Below are positions 45,531 to 58,333 of a stretch of 64,000 bases of DNA, piece by piece; position 1 is the first letter of the stretch, and each line of letters opens with the position of its first letter. The DNA comes from Notolepis coatsorum (Eukaryota; Chordata; Actinopteri; Aulopiformes; Paralepididae): positions 100,118,368-100,182,367 of the forward strand of contig OZ020599.1 of the NCBI GenBank assembly GCA_963971535.1, written 5' to 3'. The translations under genes and the position numbers were made by a program. Under the pieces are notes generated by a model. It had not been told where the DNA came from. It saw nothing but the letters and a program-made list of their open reading frames with translations, and searched no databases.

Positions 45531-46387
45531 ATATCATTGATTAAAACAGCAACCTAATACTATACTATAGTCACAAACCTTTTCAAATGGAAAACAACTG
45601 AACCGATATTTCAAATCAAGCATATCCTTCTGATCAAGTGGAGTATTTGATTAATAATTAAATACAAAAGAAACTAACTAAATACATAAATAAATAAATA
45701 AATAATAATAACCCGTTTAGAAAAGAAAAGGCGTGGCATTTCAGTTTTCTCTCAGTTTTACCTGAGAATAATGGAGGGAATAATGAACCAATCAAAAAAG
45801 GCAGTGTGTTTGTGGGTAACTGGATATATTATGCGCCTATCCCTATTGGCTACCCAACTCTAGGAATGTACTTCAAACTAACAGAATCATCTAAGTATGA
45901 GAAAGTGGCAGGTGTGGAACATGGTGCACAATATACACCTATAGGAATGAACCTGCTTGTGTTACTTCTCTATCATATGGCAGTATAAAGCATTTTAGTA
46001 TTAAGCAGTACTCTAAGCAAAACTGTGTCACTAAAGGGAAGGGCTGTGAGGTACAAGATGGATGAATGTATTCTGGTTTTATTCCTTCTATTACTAGATG
46101 CCCCACGTTAGTACACCTACTCGTCATAAATAGTCTACACTGGTATTCTTAATAATGTAACCACAACCCCAATACAAAAATATATCTAAAGTAAATCAAC
46201 AGAGTATCTGTCCATCCTGTAACTTGTCTCCTCTTGGTAGAATGACATGGCTGAATGTGACATGATCACCTTTTTTTCTCCTTCAATATATATATACTTT
46301 TTTTTTCTCCCATCATGTCAAATGGTATCTATGTATCGTTTCCACGGTAGAGGGAGGAGGAGAGGAGGTGGGCGGGTGGTTAATCGA

Positions 46388-46438
46388 TCAAACCCGCCCT
46401 CTCTTCTTGATCGAGAGGAAAGCGGGGCGGAGCTTGAG
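46388..46438. repeat. Palindromic hairpin, copy 2
   Basis: TCAAACCCGCCCTCTCTTCT at the left pairs imperfectly with the right arm ending GGCGGAGCTTGA. The right flank GAGATAGGTTAAT matches GAGATAGGTCAAT of copy 1. It lies ~125 bp after the syt2 stop, in transcript order. Confidence 0.8.
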
Positions 46439-46563
46439 ATAGGTTAATAGAGTTAAGAGTTGGTAGGTCTGTTGTTGTGTTGTTTTTTGGAATATTAGAC
46501 TGTGGGACCTGGGGTGATAACAGAAGATAGGTGGGGGGGGGGGGGGGGGGGTGAGTGGAGGTT

Positions 46564-46779
46564 TTACTTCTTGGCGTTCAGGGACGCGAGCGAGGCGTCC
46601 ACCTCCTCCTCCGGCTGCAGCGGATGCCACTGGGCGATGGGGCGACGCGGGTTGGCCAGCATGTCGGACCAGTGCTTCAGCCCCGCCCCTTGCGACTTGC
46701 TCCCCACCCAGATCTTCCCGATGGCGTCGTTCTTGCCGATCTTGTCGTAATCCAGTACTGTAATCACGGCTTGGATTTT
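46564..46779 (-). CDS. syt2: syt2 last coding exon: end of C2B domain
   Basis: 216 nt including the stop, phase 0, with acceptor CTCCTTAG. It encodes [20 protein letters not shown] through [17 protein letters not shown] to the C terminus ASLNAKK. The three C2B calcium-ligand aspartates of loop 3 are present in [10 protein letters not shown]. The [11 protein letters not shown] block carries the two bottom arginines conserved in the SYT1/2/5 group. The short tail after EEEVDA differs from SYT1 and SYT2 as recalled, so syt5-like is the alternative. Synaptotagmins sense calcium for vesicle exocytosis. Confidence 0.9.
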   Translation of the reverse strand, partial: KIQAVITVLDYDKIGKNDAIGKIWVGSKSQGAGLKHWSDMLANPRRPIAQWHPLQPEEEVDASLASLNAKK

Positions 46780-46854
46780 CTAAGGAGAGAAGACAGAAGG
46801 CGTTTTTTGTTTTTTTTAAGCAAGACTCTTGGTTTCAAGTGTTGTTTTATTTGT

Positions 46855-47065
46855 CACATATAATGTACATCACAGTGAAATGCTTGGTTCTGTAGGAGCC
46901 CCCTGAGATTGTGCTTCATACAGTAAAAAAAATAGTGCAAAGAATGAAGACCAAACGCTATACAAAATATACAATATACAAAACAAATATACAAAGTACA
47001 AAATGCAAACAAAATGCAAAAATGAGGAAAGATTGTGTTACGATTGTGTAGTGTCTTAATCATTA
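46855..47065 (-). mobile_element. Retroposon 3' fragment
   Basis: TGTCACATATAATGTACATC and CAGTGAAATGCTTGG are typical of a LINE/SINE 3' region common in fish, here in antisense. AT-rich sequence follows. Confidence 0.5.
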
Positions 47066-47149
47066 TTAAACAGTTTATGATAGGGGTGTGAGAATATGTA
47101 GAATCAGAACGTCATTAAGATATAAGATTAACGTATATATCTTTATTAA

Positions 47150-49126
47150 CTCATTCAGCGCCAGCGTGTATCCCCATCCCAGCTGTCAATGGGCCACGCT
47201 TTAAAAGATAGGCATTTTCACTGTGCGTCACAATGTTTGCAGAGCTATATCTATATTCTATATTATAGCTATGGAGACAATACTATGGCTCATTTGACAG
47301 TCACTATCTCTCGTCCAACATGTAAAAAAGAGTAAATTCTTATACGTGCGCGTGTTATCCCGTGGTGAATATTGTATAGTTTCAGAGTGATCCGGGCTAA
47401 TTCCTGGAAGCTGAGTTATGGAGCGATATGTGCATTTTGCGAAAGTCGTTTGCGTTGCTCGCCTGGACACATTACTATTTCCAAATCAAAGGTATATAAT
47501 AGGTATTATGTTTCATCATGAAGGCATCAAGGGGGGGTTGTGATGCTCTGATCGTCAGCAACGGCATACGTTTTGGAATACGTGACATATGATCGTTGCG
47601 ATCGATGTGAAATCATTGTACGATCAAAGTAGGATTGATGTCATATAGTCCTTACCTTTGCTAGGAGGTATTCCAAAATGAATATTCCAATTGTCTGATC
47701 ATGATTTCCAGTATTGATGTCCATCGAGTCCCTGACATGAAATGGGACAAAGCATCAAGTGTGCTGGACGTGTTCCAAGTGGCTCGAATTAAGCCTTTCA
47801 CTTACTTGCCCGGGTACTATTTATCCGCCCGGACCATATAAAATGTGACACAGTGTGAAATAAGGTTTCAAAGGGTAGGCGATACTGCCACCTAGCAGGA
47901 TTCGGCCGACATTGCACTCTCGAGGTCTCAGAATGAGTCCCAATGATACACCGAGGTCCGTGAGACTGTACCGGTCCCGAAATGACATAAATCATTGTTT
48001 CAGACGATTTTTATTTCAAACGTATTCAAGTATTAACATCATAAACATGTCACAACAGCATGTAGAATGCATATTATCATCAATACGTTAGTTTAGCAAT
48101 AGGTTAAAAGTGTTATTAGATAGATTTAACTTTTCGATTTGGTCAAGTCTATTTCACGAGGGGGACCATTTTGGATATTTTGAACCATGGGAATTGTAGT
48201 CTTTTTGCGGCCATTTTGTAGCAGACTTCCACAGGTCTGGTTCTGGAAGATTCTATGGGGTTCAAGGTTCAGAGTTCTGTATGAATTATTTCAATAACTG
48301 TTATTATTCGGGATAATAAGCCACAAAAGGTAAAGTTTAACGCTTCAATACCGCCACCTGGTGGCCGATCGGCGAGTTGCCAAAACCGGAAGTCACCGGA
48401 AGTGCTTAGTCCGTCCCCTATTCTGTCCGGCCACTCGTTAACGCTCGCGGGACTCTATCCAGACACCGTGCATATCGATCCGTTGCCATAACTCAATAAA
48501 CAACATGATTGGACGTGTATTAGTATTATACAAACCGGAACTGGATCACCTAGATCAACATCCCATAATAGCGATCTTTTTGCTCCACGCTCATCACCCA
48601 ACGGTAAGAGGAGACTGGGGTGAGTTTCAGCGTTTTTCTTTACCATTTTCGATACAAACTGCTCTGATCTATATATCACCCATACTACATAAATTATTTA
48701 ACGTCGGTCATTGAATTATAAACGACCCCCCCCCCCCTCCGGTCAACCGCAGATGATCAGTCAACACGTCCGTGTACAGTTGACATTTTTAATATAGCAT
48801 GGATCGGTATCAAACTGCATTTGATGATCTAATATATGCATTTATGGCTATATATCACGTTCTATGAAATACTGCAGAAAACGATAAAAACATATTTATA
48901 CTCTAGAGTCTCTAGACCGTATTATTGTATGAATGTGTGAATGAAAAAGTTAAACGTTCCTACATCCTGAACGATAGATAATTGATGTTGAATGGGCCAT
49001 AGTAATGTCAATTTAGCAATACAATTTAAAAAGTTATAGCCCTGCAAAGAAGGTGAACATCTGCATAGACAAATAGAGCTGGCAGAGAGGCTACAAGGAT
49101 GGATATAAGCTCCGGCAAAGAATGGG
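47150..49126. mobile_element. Candidate piggyBac-like non-autonomous element
   Basis: TTAA at 47146-47149 and at 49127-49130 would be the TTAA duplications. The ends CTCATTCAGCGCC and (reversed) CCCATTCTTTGCC are imperfect inverted repeats. About 1.98 kb with no transposase recognised. Confidence 0.5.
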
Positions 49127-49130
49127 TTAA

Positions 49131-49196
49131 GGGGATGCAGACCAGAGAAAGGACTTTCGTCTTGTTTACATCAGGGTCCCCCATTTTCAATTAATC
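49131..49196. repeat. Dispersed repeat fragment, second copy at 59367
   Basis: GGGGATGCAGACCAGAGAAA and TTTACATCAGGGTCCCCCAT are shared with 59367-59430 in the same orientation. Confidence 0.85.
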
Positions 49197-49745
49197 AATT
49201 CTACCTGGTCATCCTTCCCCCACCCCCTCCATTTGTGTCACATAGGTTATAAGGCGACCTCACAAATAGTCAAGGTCCTTGACTAAATTCTCCCGGCCAG
49301 AGAACGGTAAACCGTCGGTAGTGTGATAGTAAAGGGTTAACCTTCTGTAGTGTGGCAGTGAAATGAAACCTCTCCGGTTTCCACGACAACAGCACTTTCG
49401 CTGTTATCTCGCACTCAGGTTGGGCTCCCTTCCACCCGACATGAGAGCAAAAACGGCCACCATGTCAATACGTGTCGACACACAGGCAGTTAGCCAAGTA
49501 ACTTACACATTTTGTTAATTTAAGAATTCAATTTCAAACAGCCTAGAGCTCGAACCACACTTAAAAGTATGTCTGTGTCAGTTAAAGGAGTGAAACTCTG
49601 GAACAATCTACCGGATGAAATAAAAAAAAGAGCAGGAGTATTTTTAAGTTTAAAAATATGTTTAAAAACAGGGTTCTAGAATCTTATAGTCAAATTTAAC
49701 CTAGAATCTGTTTTCTCTACCATGTAACTCGGGTATTGCAGATTA
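49197..49745. other. syt2 intron, no gene seen
   Basis: No exon or element boundary recognised. Confidence 0.4.
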
Positions 49746-50127
49746 AGTAGGGATGCTCGATATTGGCTTTTTTACCGATACTGATATACCGATGTTGTCC
49801 AACTCTTAATTTCCGATACCGATATCAACCGATATCAACCGATACCGATATATGCAGGGTTTCCCCCCCCCAAAAAATTGAATAATTTCAGGTAATTAAC
49901 ATTACATATCTCTTGGAATTAGCACAACATTATGCATACTTTTGACAATAAATAAAATCAGAATTTGTTCTTACTTGCTGGCCTGGATAAATAAAGGTTA
50001 TAGAAATGTAAAAGAAATAAAAAAAAAAAGAATTTGAAAACCGATACCGATATTTTCCGATATCACATTTTAATGCCGATATCGGCCGATAATATCGGTA
50101 GGCCGATAATATCGGACATCCCTAAGA
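49746..50127. mobile_element. Non-autonomous element with AGGGATGTCCGATA-type ends, copy 1
   Basis: Left AGGGATGCTCGATATTGGC and right GATAATATCGGACATCCCT are inverted. Internal CCGATACCGATATC words repeat. An inverted copy is at 60121-60459. Confidence 0.82.
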
Positions 50128-50342
50128 TTAAGTATTGATTTTCCTATGTTGGCTTAATGTTCTTTTCGGGATCGGTTTTTGTTGATTGTTTTATTTAGCA
50201 AACTTTAACTTTTTTGCAGACTTGGCCTTTGTTTTTTATTTGTTTTTGAATTAGGGGTAGGTTGTTCTATAAGCCATTTGGCTTCAAACCTATCCTTTTC
50301 GCTTGTTTATTTGTAAACATTTCGAAAAATCGTCCACAGTAC

Positions 50343-50476
50343 CCCCATCTGCTCCAGGGGGATCTCGAAGCTGAAGGACTCGTTGTAGTAAGGGTTCAAA
50401 GTGTTCTTCTTCACAGTCGTCTTCTTCTTCTTCAGTTTCTTGCCCATCTGCAGCAGGTTGATTTTCACGTAGGGAT
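50343..50476 (-). CDS. syt2: syt2 exon: C2B domain core
   Basis: 134 nt with acceptor TTTGCAG and donor GTACTG. It completes the Asp codon of the previous exon and encodes [20 protein letters not shown] through [27 protein letters not shown] is the C2B polybasic patch that binds PIP2 and SNAREs in the family. Length and phases agree with the SYT1/SYT2 exon plan. Confidence 0.92.
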
Positions 50477-50574
50477 CTGCAAACAGAAACGAAGGCAGAA
50501 TTTCATGCATTTAGCAGAGGCTCGCTTGTCCAGAGCGACTTACGGCAAGCGCAAAAAAGTATAATGGATGGGCG

Positions 50575-50860
50575 ACGGTGGTCTCAGGAGGTAAAGCAGT
50601 CGTCTGGTCATCTGGAGGTTCCTGGAGGTTACAGCACTACGGTGCAACGCGGCCGACCCGGGTTCGACTCCCGGACCCAGTGATCTTTGCAGAATGTCTT
50701 CCCCGATCTATCTCCCATTCCTCCTCTCTCTCTACCGGACTGCCCGGTAGCAAAAATCAATAAAAACCTACAAAAACATAACATTTAAAAGTATGAGGAA
50801 CAAATTATAAAGCGCTTTGGAGAAAAGCTGCTATATAAATGCACCATTTACCAGTTCAAA
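50575..50860 (+). mobile_element. Chimeric SINE: family B with a second tRNA-like head inserted
   Basis: Head GGTCTCAGGAGGTAAAGCAG and 3' end AAAGCGCTTTGGAGAAAAGC are family B. Between them lies another tRNA-derived unit, with B box GGGTTCGACTCCC and tail TAGCAAAAATCAATAAAAAC. That inner unit also occurs alone at 63283-63460. Confidence 0.78.
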
Positions 50861-51206
50861 GGAGCTCAAAGGGGATTCCGGTGGAATAATAATATTAAAA
50901 GAAAAGTATTTAGTGGTTAGTCTACTCTACATGGTCCTCATTGCCGGACTGTATTGAATGAGGACAGTGTATTCAAACTAAAAGTGCTTATTCCAAACCA
51001 AATTCCTTTTGCACTTCCCTTGGCTAATTAAATATTTAATTTAATATAATTTCAAACTTTTATTTAAACTCGAAAGGCAACTGAGGTCTCCCTCATTTAC
51101 AGTCACGTCAAGTGTACATACAGAAATGAGGAATTTTTTTTAAAGGCATATAAAATCACACAGCATATAAAATCATAACAATAAGATAACAAGGATAACA
51201 GATCAG
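50861..51206. other. syt2 intron, no gene seen
   Basis: AT-rich; no exon supported. Confidence 0.4.
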
Positions 51207-52768
51207 GGCCCTGTTCCTCGTACCTGGCTAACTGAGTTAGCCGGATAATTTTCAGCATAGCTTGACTTAAGCCAGACCTTTCCGTTCCCCGACGCTCGAT
51301 TGTCTAAATCACTATGACAACAGATCAAAAAGTTTGAACCTGGTCGAGGGCAGAGTTTAGTTCAGTTAGCTGGATAAACCATGGCCACACCCTCACAAAG
51401 AAATGCCAGCTCGCTTCCTGAAATAATTCTCACAGTCTAGATCCCATTATACCATTCTGAATTATGTTTTTGTGCTTCGTTTTTCTAGAGGGGGCTTTTG
51501 AAATGTAAAATAATAGACCTAAAATGCTGATACTAAATTTACTTTGTCCTAAATAATGCATGTTATATATACGGCGCTCGCAAGGTGCGATATACACATT
51601 ATGTGGTTATTTTGATAACGTGCAGCATTGCAAATGTGAATCCCGCGTCGATGTTTTTAATGAATGAAACCTATCGCTCGTTTGGCTCTGATTCCTTTCA
51701 TATTCTCCGCTGTGGATGTTTAACGGAGCGCCTGGATTTTGTTTCATTCAAGCATAAATTGAAGTCTTCATGCGTGGATTGTGGATATGAATTACGACGA
51801 ATCTGAATATGTGGATTGTTGAATTGTCACTGTCACTCACACGTTATTGTGATATTGTAACTGGGATTAAAATGTTTGAGGAGATGCGCTGTTTGATTTG
51901 ATGACGTGGACGTGACTTGAGAAAATGTATGAGAAATTGCAAGCCTTTGACGTTTTGATGAATGCATTTGAGAAAATGCATTCATCTGTTCAAGCACTGT
52001 TAGTGTTATCTAATGATGAACAAGAAGGTGATTAACATGACTGGTGTCACTGGTATAAACGAAAGGTTAATACATTCAATGCATGTATGGATGATGTCCG
52101 AAACAGATTAAAACCTGATTAATAGTGAAACTGTAGCTCCCTCCAAGCCTCTCTTATTTCGGGGGTCGAGCCTTGAAAACATTGGGAACCATGTATTTAT
52201 ATATAAAGTACATGATACCTAAGCCGAGCGCATACAGTACAGATATCCTCATAAGTATCTATTAATTTGTATCAATTAGATACTCTTTGGGCTTGTTTGT
52301 ATCTACTTATTCTGAACGAGTTTAACTAATTATTTTCGCTAGCAAGATCTCATTTGATTATTCATTCCATTACCTACTGCCAGCAGGCACATTTAAAGAA
52401 ATATAATCTGATTGATTGGGGTAATGAGGGACTTAAAATTTGCCTATAGATTATGCATTTAACTTGTCGGCGAGGCTATTGAGCCGTACTGTATTGTACC
52501 CATTCTGCAATCTTTTAATAAAGTTTTAAATGAATCAATCAATCAATGCCGTTAGAAAATCAGGATTTCTGCGATCGACATCTGCAGTCTTTTCAGGTGA
52601 GGCGGCCGCGCGCAATTATCCTGAGTATCAAGTCTGGTTCGAATTAACAAGACTGAATCAGCGTTCGAGGAACAGGGAAAGCGCGGATTCAAACATCGGG
52701 TTAATTGAATCTGGATAATGGGACTTTTGATCGACTTAGTTGAACCAGGTACGGGGAATAGGGCCCAG
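51207..52768. mobile_element. DNA element with GGGCCCTGTTCC ends
   Basis: Left end AGGGCCCTGTTCCTCGTACC and right end GGTACGGGGAATAGGGCCC are inverted. About 1.56 kb with no transposase. A LINE 3' tail ending AATAAAGTTTTAAATGAATC with an (AATC)n repeat lies inside at about 52440-52548. Its reverse complement recurs at 59290-59350. Confidence 0.78.
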
Positions 52769-52861
52769 TTAAAACACGTACGACTTGATTGACAAAGGTT
52801 GGAGATGAAGGTGTTAAACTCTGCAACAGAGGGGATAATCTCAAACTTTATGGACTGTTGG

Positions 52862-53289
52862 GAGGGCGGCAGTGGGTTCGAGCCCAGCTCTCCGCATTGC
52901 TATCAGCTTGGCTGGTCGTTCATACTAATACAATTGGCAGTATTAGGGGGTGGGAAGCTGATGGGTGGGGATCGGACGTTGTGGACAGCGACTCCTACAG
53001 GTCGGTTGGTGCGCCTGCGCAGCAGAATCAGGAAGCGACGGGGGCGGCGTGCCCTCCAAACGCAGACCCCCGACGCTGAGAGATCGCACTGTGCAGGTGA
53101 AAAGATGCGACTGCTGCTTCCTCGAGTACCGGAGGGGACACGTGATGTAAGGCTTAGTCCACATTGCAGCCGGCTTGTGGGAGGCATGGCCTAACAGCGT
53201 TCGAGACAGGGGAGGGTAGAATTGGACGATACGAAAAATTGGGATGGGAGAAAAATAGAAAATGGGAGAAAAAGTAGATAAAAATAAAA
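52862..53289 (+). mobile_element. tRNA-derived SINE, family A copy 4, 5'-truncated
   Basis: Starts within the tRNA head at GTGGGTTCGAGCCC. The body and AAAATAAAA tail are as in copy 1. The 10-bp duplication GGACTGTTGG lies at 52852-52861 and 53290-53299. Confidence 0.9.
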
Positions 53290-53299
53290 GGACTGTTGG

Positions 53300-54220
53300 A
53301 GTTCATTCCATGAGCTAGGTGCTAGAGGTGTATCATTCCAATAATGATGTTGTACAAGGAGGTAGTTTACCAATAAGGGCCATACAAATGTACAAATACC
53401 AGTGTTTGTTTAAAATGACATATCTCTGCACTGCTGCTACAATGAAACTCACTCACAGCAGACTGAGTCAGTGTGTCTGTCTATTAAGATATATTTTGTA
53501 GCAAAATTCAAAGAAAGAAATCTGTGCAAAATCTTACACATTGTAGCTTTAACTAGATACATTTTGGTTTTAGTTAACTATAATAACCTTGGTACTGAGG
53601 GGCAAAAATCATCAAGGCAAACCCAACTACAGCTTAACATCCAGAGGATGAAACCAGTCTAATCGTTAGATACACCAGTGTTAAATGTTTGGTTGCAGTG
53701 CTGCAAAACACCACCGGATGGCGCCAGTGCAGTGCAGCTGGAGGGAGTGAGACTGCTGCATGGCGGGTACTGCAGCGTCAGCACGTGAGAAGAAGAGAAC
53801 AGACCTTAATGGCTGTGCTGACTGGCACGCTCCCTTATACAGTCCACCATACCTCCCAACACACCACCACCCAGCACAACAAAGGTTCATAATAACGCTA
53901 TCTACACATTTCACACTATCCTAACCCAAATAGTCAACCGCTTCTTATATATCTTTTTATATATTGATTAGTAAGATGGTACATAACTCCATATACATAG
54001 AGAAAATAGCTTACATGACAGTTTTCCAATTGGAATATACTGTATATTGTGTGTGGGGTGTGGGATGAGTCTGTCTGTACCACATTAATCAGTGCTTTGG
54101 AAGCCTTATGGCACTGCGAGCGTGTCACACACGGTTAAATATGGGAGAAAGAGGAGCCATATTCAATCTATGTGACAGGATACTTGAGGATGCCAACAAA
54201 CAATGTCTTGCTTCCTTTAC
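53300..54220. other. syt2 intron, no further gene seen
   Basis: Contains fragments reminiscent of dispersed repeats (for example ATCTTACACATTGTAGCTTT) but no supported exon. Confidence 0.4.
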
Positions 54221-54338
54221 CTGACAGTCCGCCCACGTCCATTTTCTTGAGATTCTTGGCTTCCAGAATACAGATGGTGAGCTTGCCGGCGGTGGGCACG
54301 TAACGCAGGGATATGCAAATGTCGCCCAGCTTCTCAGG
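54221..54338 (-). CDS. syt2: syt2 exon: start of C2B domain
   Basis: 118 nt with acceptor TTCACGCAG and donor GTAAAG. It encodes [20 protein letters not shown], then [19 protein letters not shown] and the first base of an Asp codon. The Asp in KKMD is a C2B calcium ligand, and the next one (SDPYVK) spans the junction with the following exon. Sequence and phase match SYT1/SYT2. Confidence 0.93.
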
Positions 54339-54557
54339 CTGCGTGAAGGATGGGAGAGTAAGTAAGTACATTTTATCAGAGCAGAACAAGTATGAAAGAA
54401 GAGGTCTAAAGCGGAAGTTATGCAATGTTTCAGCGTGAGGTAAACAGAGACGGACACATGTAGCAAACATCCAAATGTTACAAATCAAAATGGATATTAT
54501 TGTTGTCATCTACAAATATCCTTTTTACATATCTGGAGATACTATATCTATATCTTT

Positions 54558-55033
54558 TTTTTTATCCACTTTTTCTCCCATTTTTCTATATTTTCTCCCA
54601 TCCCAATTTCGTATCATCCAATTCAACCCTCCCCTGTCACGAACGCTGTTTCTTGCCTCCCACAAGCCGGCTGCAATGTGGACTAAGTCATACATAGCAC
54701 AAGTCCCCTCCGGTACTTGAGGTAACAGCAGTCGCATCTTTTCACCTGCGCAGCTCGATCTCTCAGTGGCGAGGAGTAACGCGTGGGAGGCTCACGCTGC
54801 CCCCGACACTTCCTGATTCTACTGCGCAGGCGCACCAACCGACCTGTAGGAGTCGCTGTCGACAACGCCCGATCCCCACCCATCAGTTTCCCACCCCCTA
54901 ATACGGCCAATGTGTATTAGTACGGACGACCAGCTAAACTGAAAGCAAATGTGGAGCGCTGGGCTCGAACAGGCGAGCCCAGCGTCTCCAGATTTCGTGG
55001 CGAGCGCTTTGCCCACTACGCCACGTAGCCGCC
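54558..55033 (-). mobile_element. tRNA-derived SINE, family A copy 5
   Basis: Reverse orientation, with the tail at 54558 and tRNA head at the right (GGCTACGTGGCGTAGTGGGC on the - strand). An 18-bp duplication starting TACTATATCTATATC lies at 54540-54557 and 55034-55051. Confidence 0.92.
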
Positions 55034-55197
55034 TACTATATCTATATCTTTACATATTCCTTACTTACTCTTTGTGATTAGCACTATACTCAGTAGTACT
55101 AATTTGTATATTTTATACCCAGTTTAATCACATGTACATTGTATATTATTACTATTGTACTTTACTGTTACATTTGCACTCTGGTTTGGATGCCAAC

Positions 55198-56314
<1,117 letters not shown>

Positions 56315-56424
56315 ATGCCAACCCTCTTTTTGTTGTACTGTACTTGTGCTGTATAAGGACAATCAATCTGAATCTAATCTAATATGACATGGAAGCAAGT
56401 CAGTCCTGTAACGCTCATTGCTCC

Positions 56425-56495
56425 TGTCCAGCTCAATGGGTAGAGCAAGGCACCAACACTGTCAATGTTAAGGGTTTGATTCCTACTTGACTCGT
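56425..56495 (+). mobile_element. tRNA-like SINE head, family C
   Basis: CAGCTCAATGGGTAGAGCAA and GGGTTTGATTCC resemble the unit at 29745. Degraded B box. Confidence 0.55.
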
Positions 56496-56997
56496 GCAAA
56501 AAATGTATTACGTGTCTGCATTGTTGGGCACTTCAAAAGAAAAAACACGTCCATCAAATGGTATACTATAAATTACGCCATGTTCTGTAAAGAATGTGGC
56601 ATAAGAAATGGCAAAAACTCCAAATATGTGTGCATTACTATTTCATATTTTCCAGGTTCCAGGTTCCAAGTTAAAAATCTATTCTAGACAAAGGATACCT
56701 GATCTTTCATGTGGAAACAAAATCCTAACTATGCCAAGGGGGGTAAAAATAAACAAATAAAAAGCTAAAATATGATAGGTAGTAAAATGTTAAGTGTGTC
56801 TTACATTGTCTTAAGGTTCTCAAGGTGAATATGGCATCTATTACATTATTTAAAGTCCCCATGAAACGGCTAGCAGAATGCTATTTGATTTGATGTATGT
56901 GTTTCCTGTAAAAACAGGAATCTAGGGAGGGACTTGTCATGGATATTGATTGGCGTTTACAGTAACCAATAGCGCAGAATTAGCTAGCAAACTAATA
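56496..56997. other. syt2 intron, no gene seen
   Basis: No exon or clear element. Confidence 0.4.
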
Positions 56998-57414
56998 GAC
57001 CACTGCACTTCCGTGTTACATTGAGCTCATGGGAGAGAGAGAGAGCGGGGGGAGAAAATGAATGAATGTGGATGAGAGCCTTGACATTAAGTGGTTGTAG
57101 CAATAGTCCAATAGACCTTTATACGCCTGAGTCTCATGAACACGGAGAGTAGACACCGCTCCCAAGTCGATTGGCACTTCGATTGGCACTGGGAAAGTGA
57201 CTATAGCTCGGCCGAGGAAGTGCCGATCCACTTGGGATTGGTCTCTCCGTGTTCAGGAGACTCAGGCGTTTAAAAATCTATTGGATCATGTCTCCAGCAC
57301 GCCCACAGCCGTAGCTACAACCACTTAATGTCAAGGCTCTCATCCACATTCATACATTTTCTCCCCCCGCTCTCTCTCCCATGATTTCAGAATACCGGAA
57401 GTGTTGCAGTGGTC
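56998..57414. mobile_element. Fold-back element with TA target duplication
   Basis: Ends GACCACTGCACTTCCG and CGGAAGTGTTGCAGTGGTC are inverted. Long arms share GGATGAGAGCCTTGACATTA in inverted order. TA flanks both ends, as for Tc1/mariner-type elements. Confidence 0.87.
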
Positions 57415-57477
57415 TATGTTAGCAACATACATTAGCAACATTATGCAACATTAGCAACATTAGCTAGCAAGCTAACA

Positions 57478-57655
57478 TTGAAACATTGTCCACAACGCCA
57501 GTTTCCCACCCACGGCTCCCCTCCCCCTAACCCAGTCAAACGAGTTAGTATAGCGATGAGCCCAAGCCTAAAGGCAATGCCGACTCCGGGAGTCGAGACC
57601 GCAGCCTCTTGCATTGGTAGACAAGCGCAATCTCCGCTACGCCACCTGACCGCCG
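57478..57655 (-). mobile_element. tRNA-derived SINE fragment
   Basis: On the - strand GGTGGCGTAGCGGAGATTGC and GGTCTCGACTCC form A- and B-box-like words. The body is short. Confidence 0.6.
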
Positions 57656-58165
57656 AATTTTTACCTTTTTGACACCAAATTTTACTTGGTGGTTCTGAAC
57701 AAAAACACTGTTAATTTACAGAAGCTTTTTTTTTGTATGTGTTTTGTCATTCATGGGGTATTTTATGTGAACATTCTTTTAAAGATTTGCTAAACTAATT
57801 ATGAAATATTAGCTATTTTAAGATAATTTATTTTCTGTCCATATCCATTGTCTAACATTTCTTTCAGATAGGATGACATTTATCTTTTCCTCCTATTCAA
57901 TAGTAGTACCTCCCTATCTGTTTGGCGCATTTCTCAGGGGAATAGTGGTTCATCTGCTGTGTATCTAAAACCTGACATGGATGTAGTGTGTGTGGGAATA
58001 GACTACGTTCTTCTATAGACTGTCATTATGACCTGATTCCCCTTTTTCTACCTATGGTGGAAATTAACAGTATTTTCCTTTCCTGTTTACCATAAATATT
58101 ATTATAAATAAATAATAATAATAATAATAATAATAAAAGAAATAGGAAATAATCCAATGACTCGC
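57656..58165. other. syt2 intron, no gene seen
   Basis: Includes an AAT repeat at about 58107-58135. Confidence 0.4.
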
Positions 58166-58333
58166 CTCTTCCTGGTCCGCACTCTCCAGGTCCCTCCACT
58201 CCTCGATGGGATTGGCCAGATCCAGGGATTTCATGGGAAACTTAAGATCCCCGATGACGTCATGTTTGGAGAAGCGGTCGAAGTCGTAGACTGACATCAC
58301 CAGCGTTTTCCCGCCCATCTCTTGGAAGGGAAT
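58166..58333 (-). CDS. syt2: syt2 exon: second half of C2A domain, GC donor
   Basis: 168 nt, 56 codons, phase 0-0. Acceptor TTTTTTCCAG. It encodes [20 protein letters not shown] through [29 protein letters not shown] supplies the loop-3 calcium ligands of C2A. The donor is GAG-GCGAGT, a GC-AG intron. The next exon starts PEKLGD in the right frame, and the codon count equals that recalled for SYT1, so using the GT four bases downstream would shift the frame. Confidence 0.92.

Larger units (their letters stand above)
40180..46563 (-). other. syt2: syt2 3' UTR, about 6.4 kb
   Basis: From the stop at 46564 to the poly(A) signal at 40199-40204 there is no splice-bounded exon. The region is AT-rich and poor in transposon boundaries compared with the introns, as expected of a long neuronal 3' UTR. 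It contains two palindromic hairpins (42613-42668 and 46388-46438), a GC-rich hairpin (40768-40851) and TA repeats near 41390 and 45467. Continuity as one exon is inferred. Confidence 0.55.
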
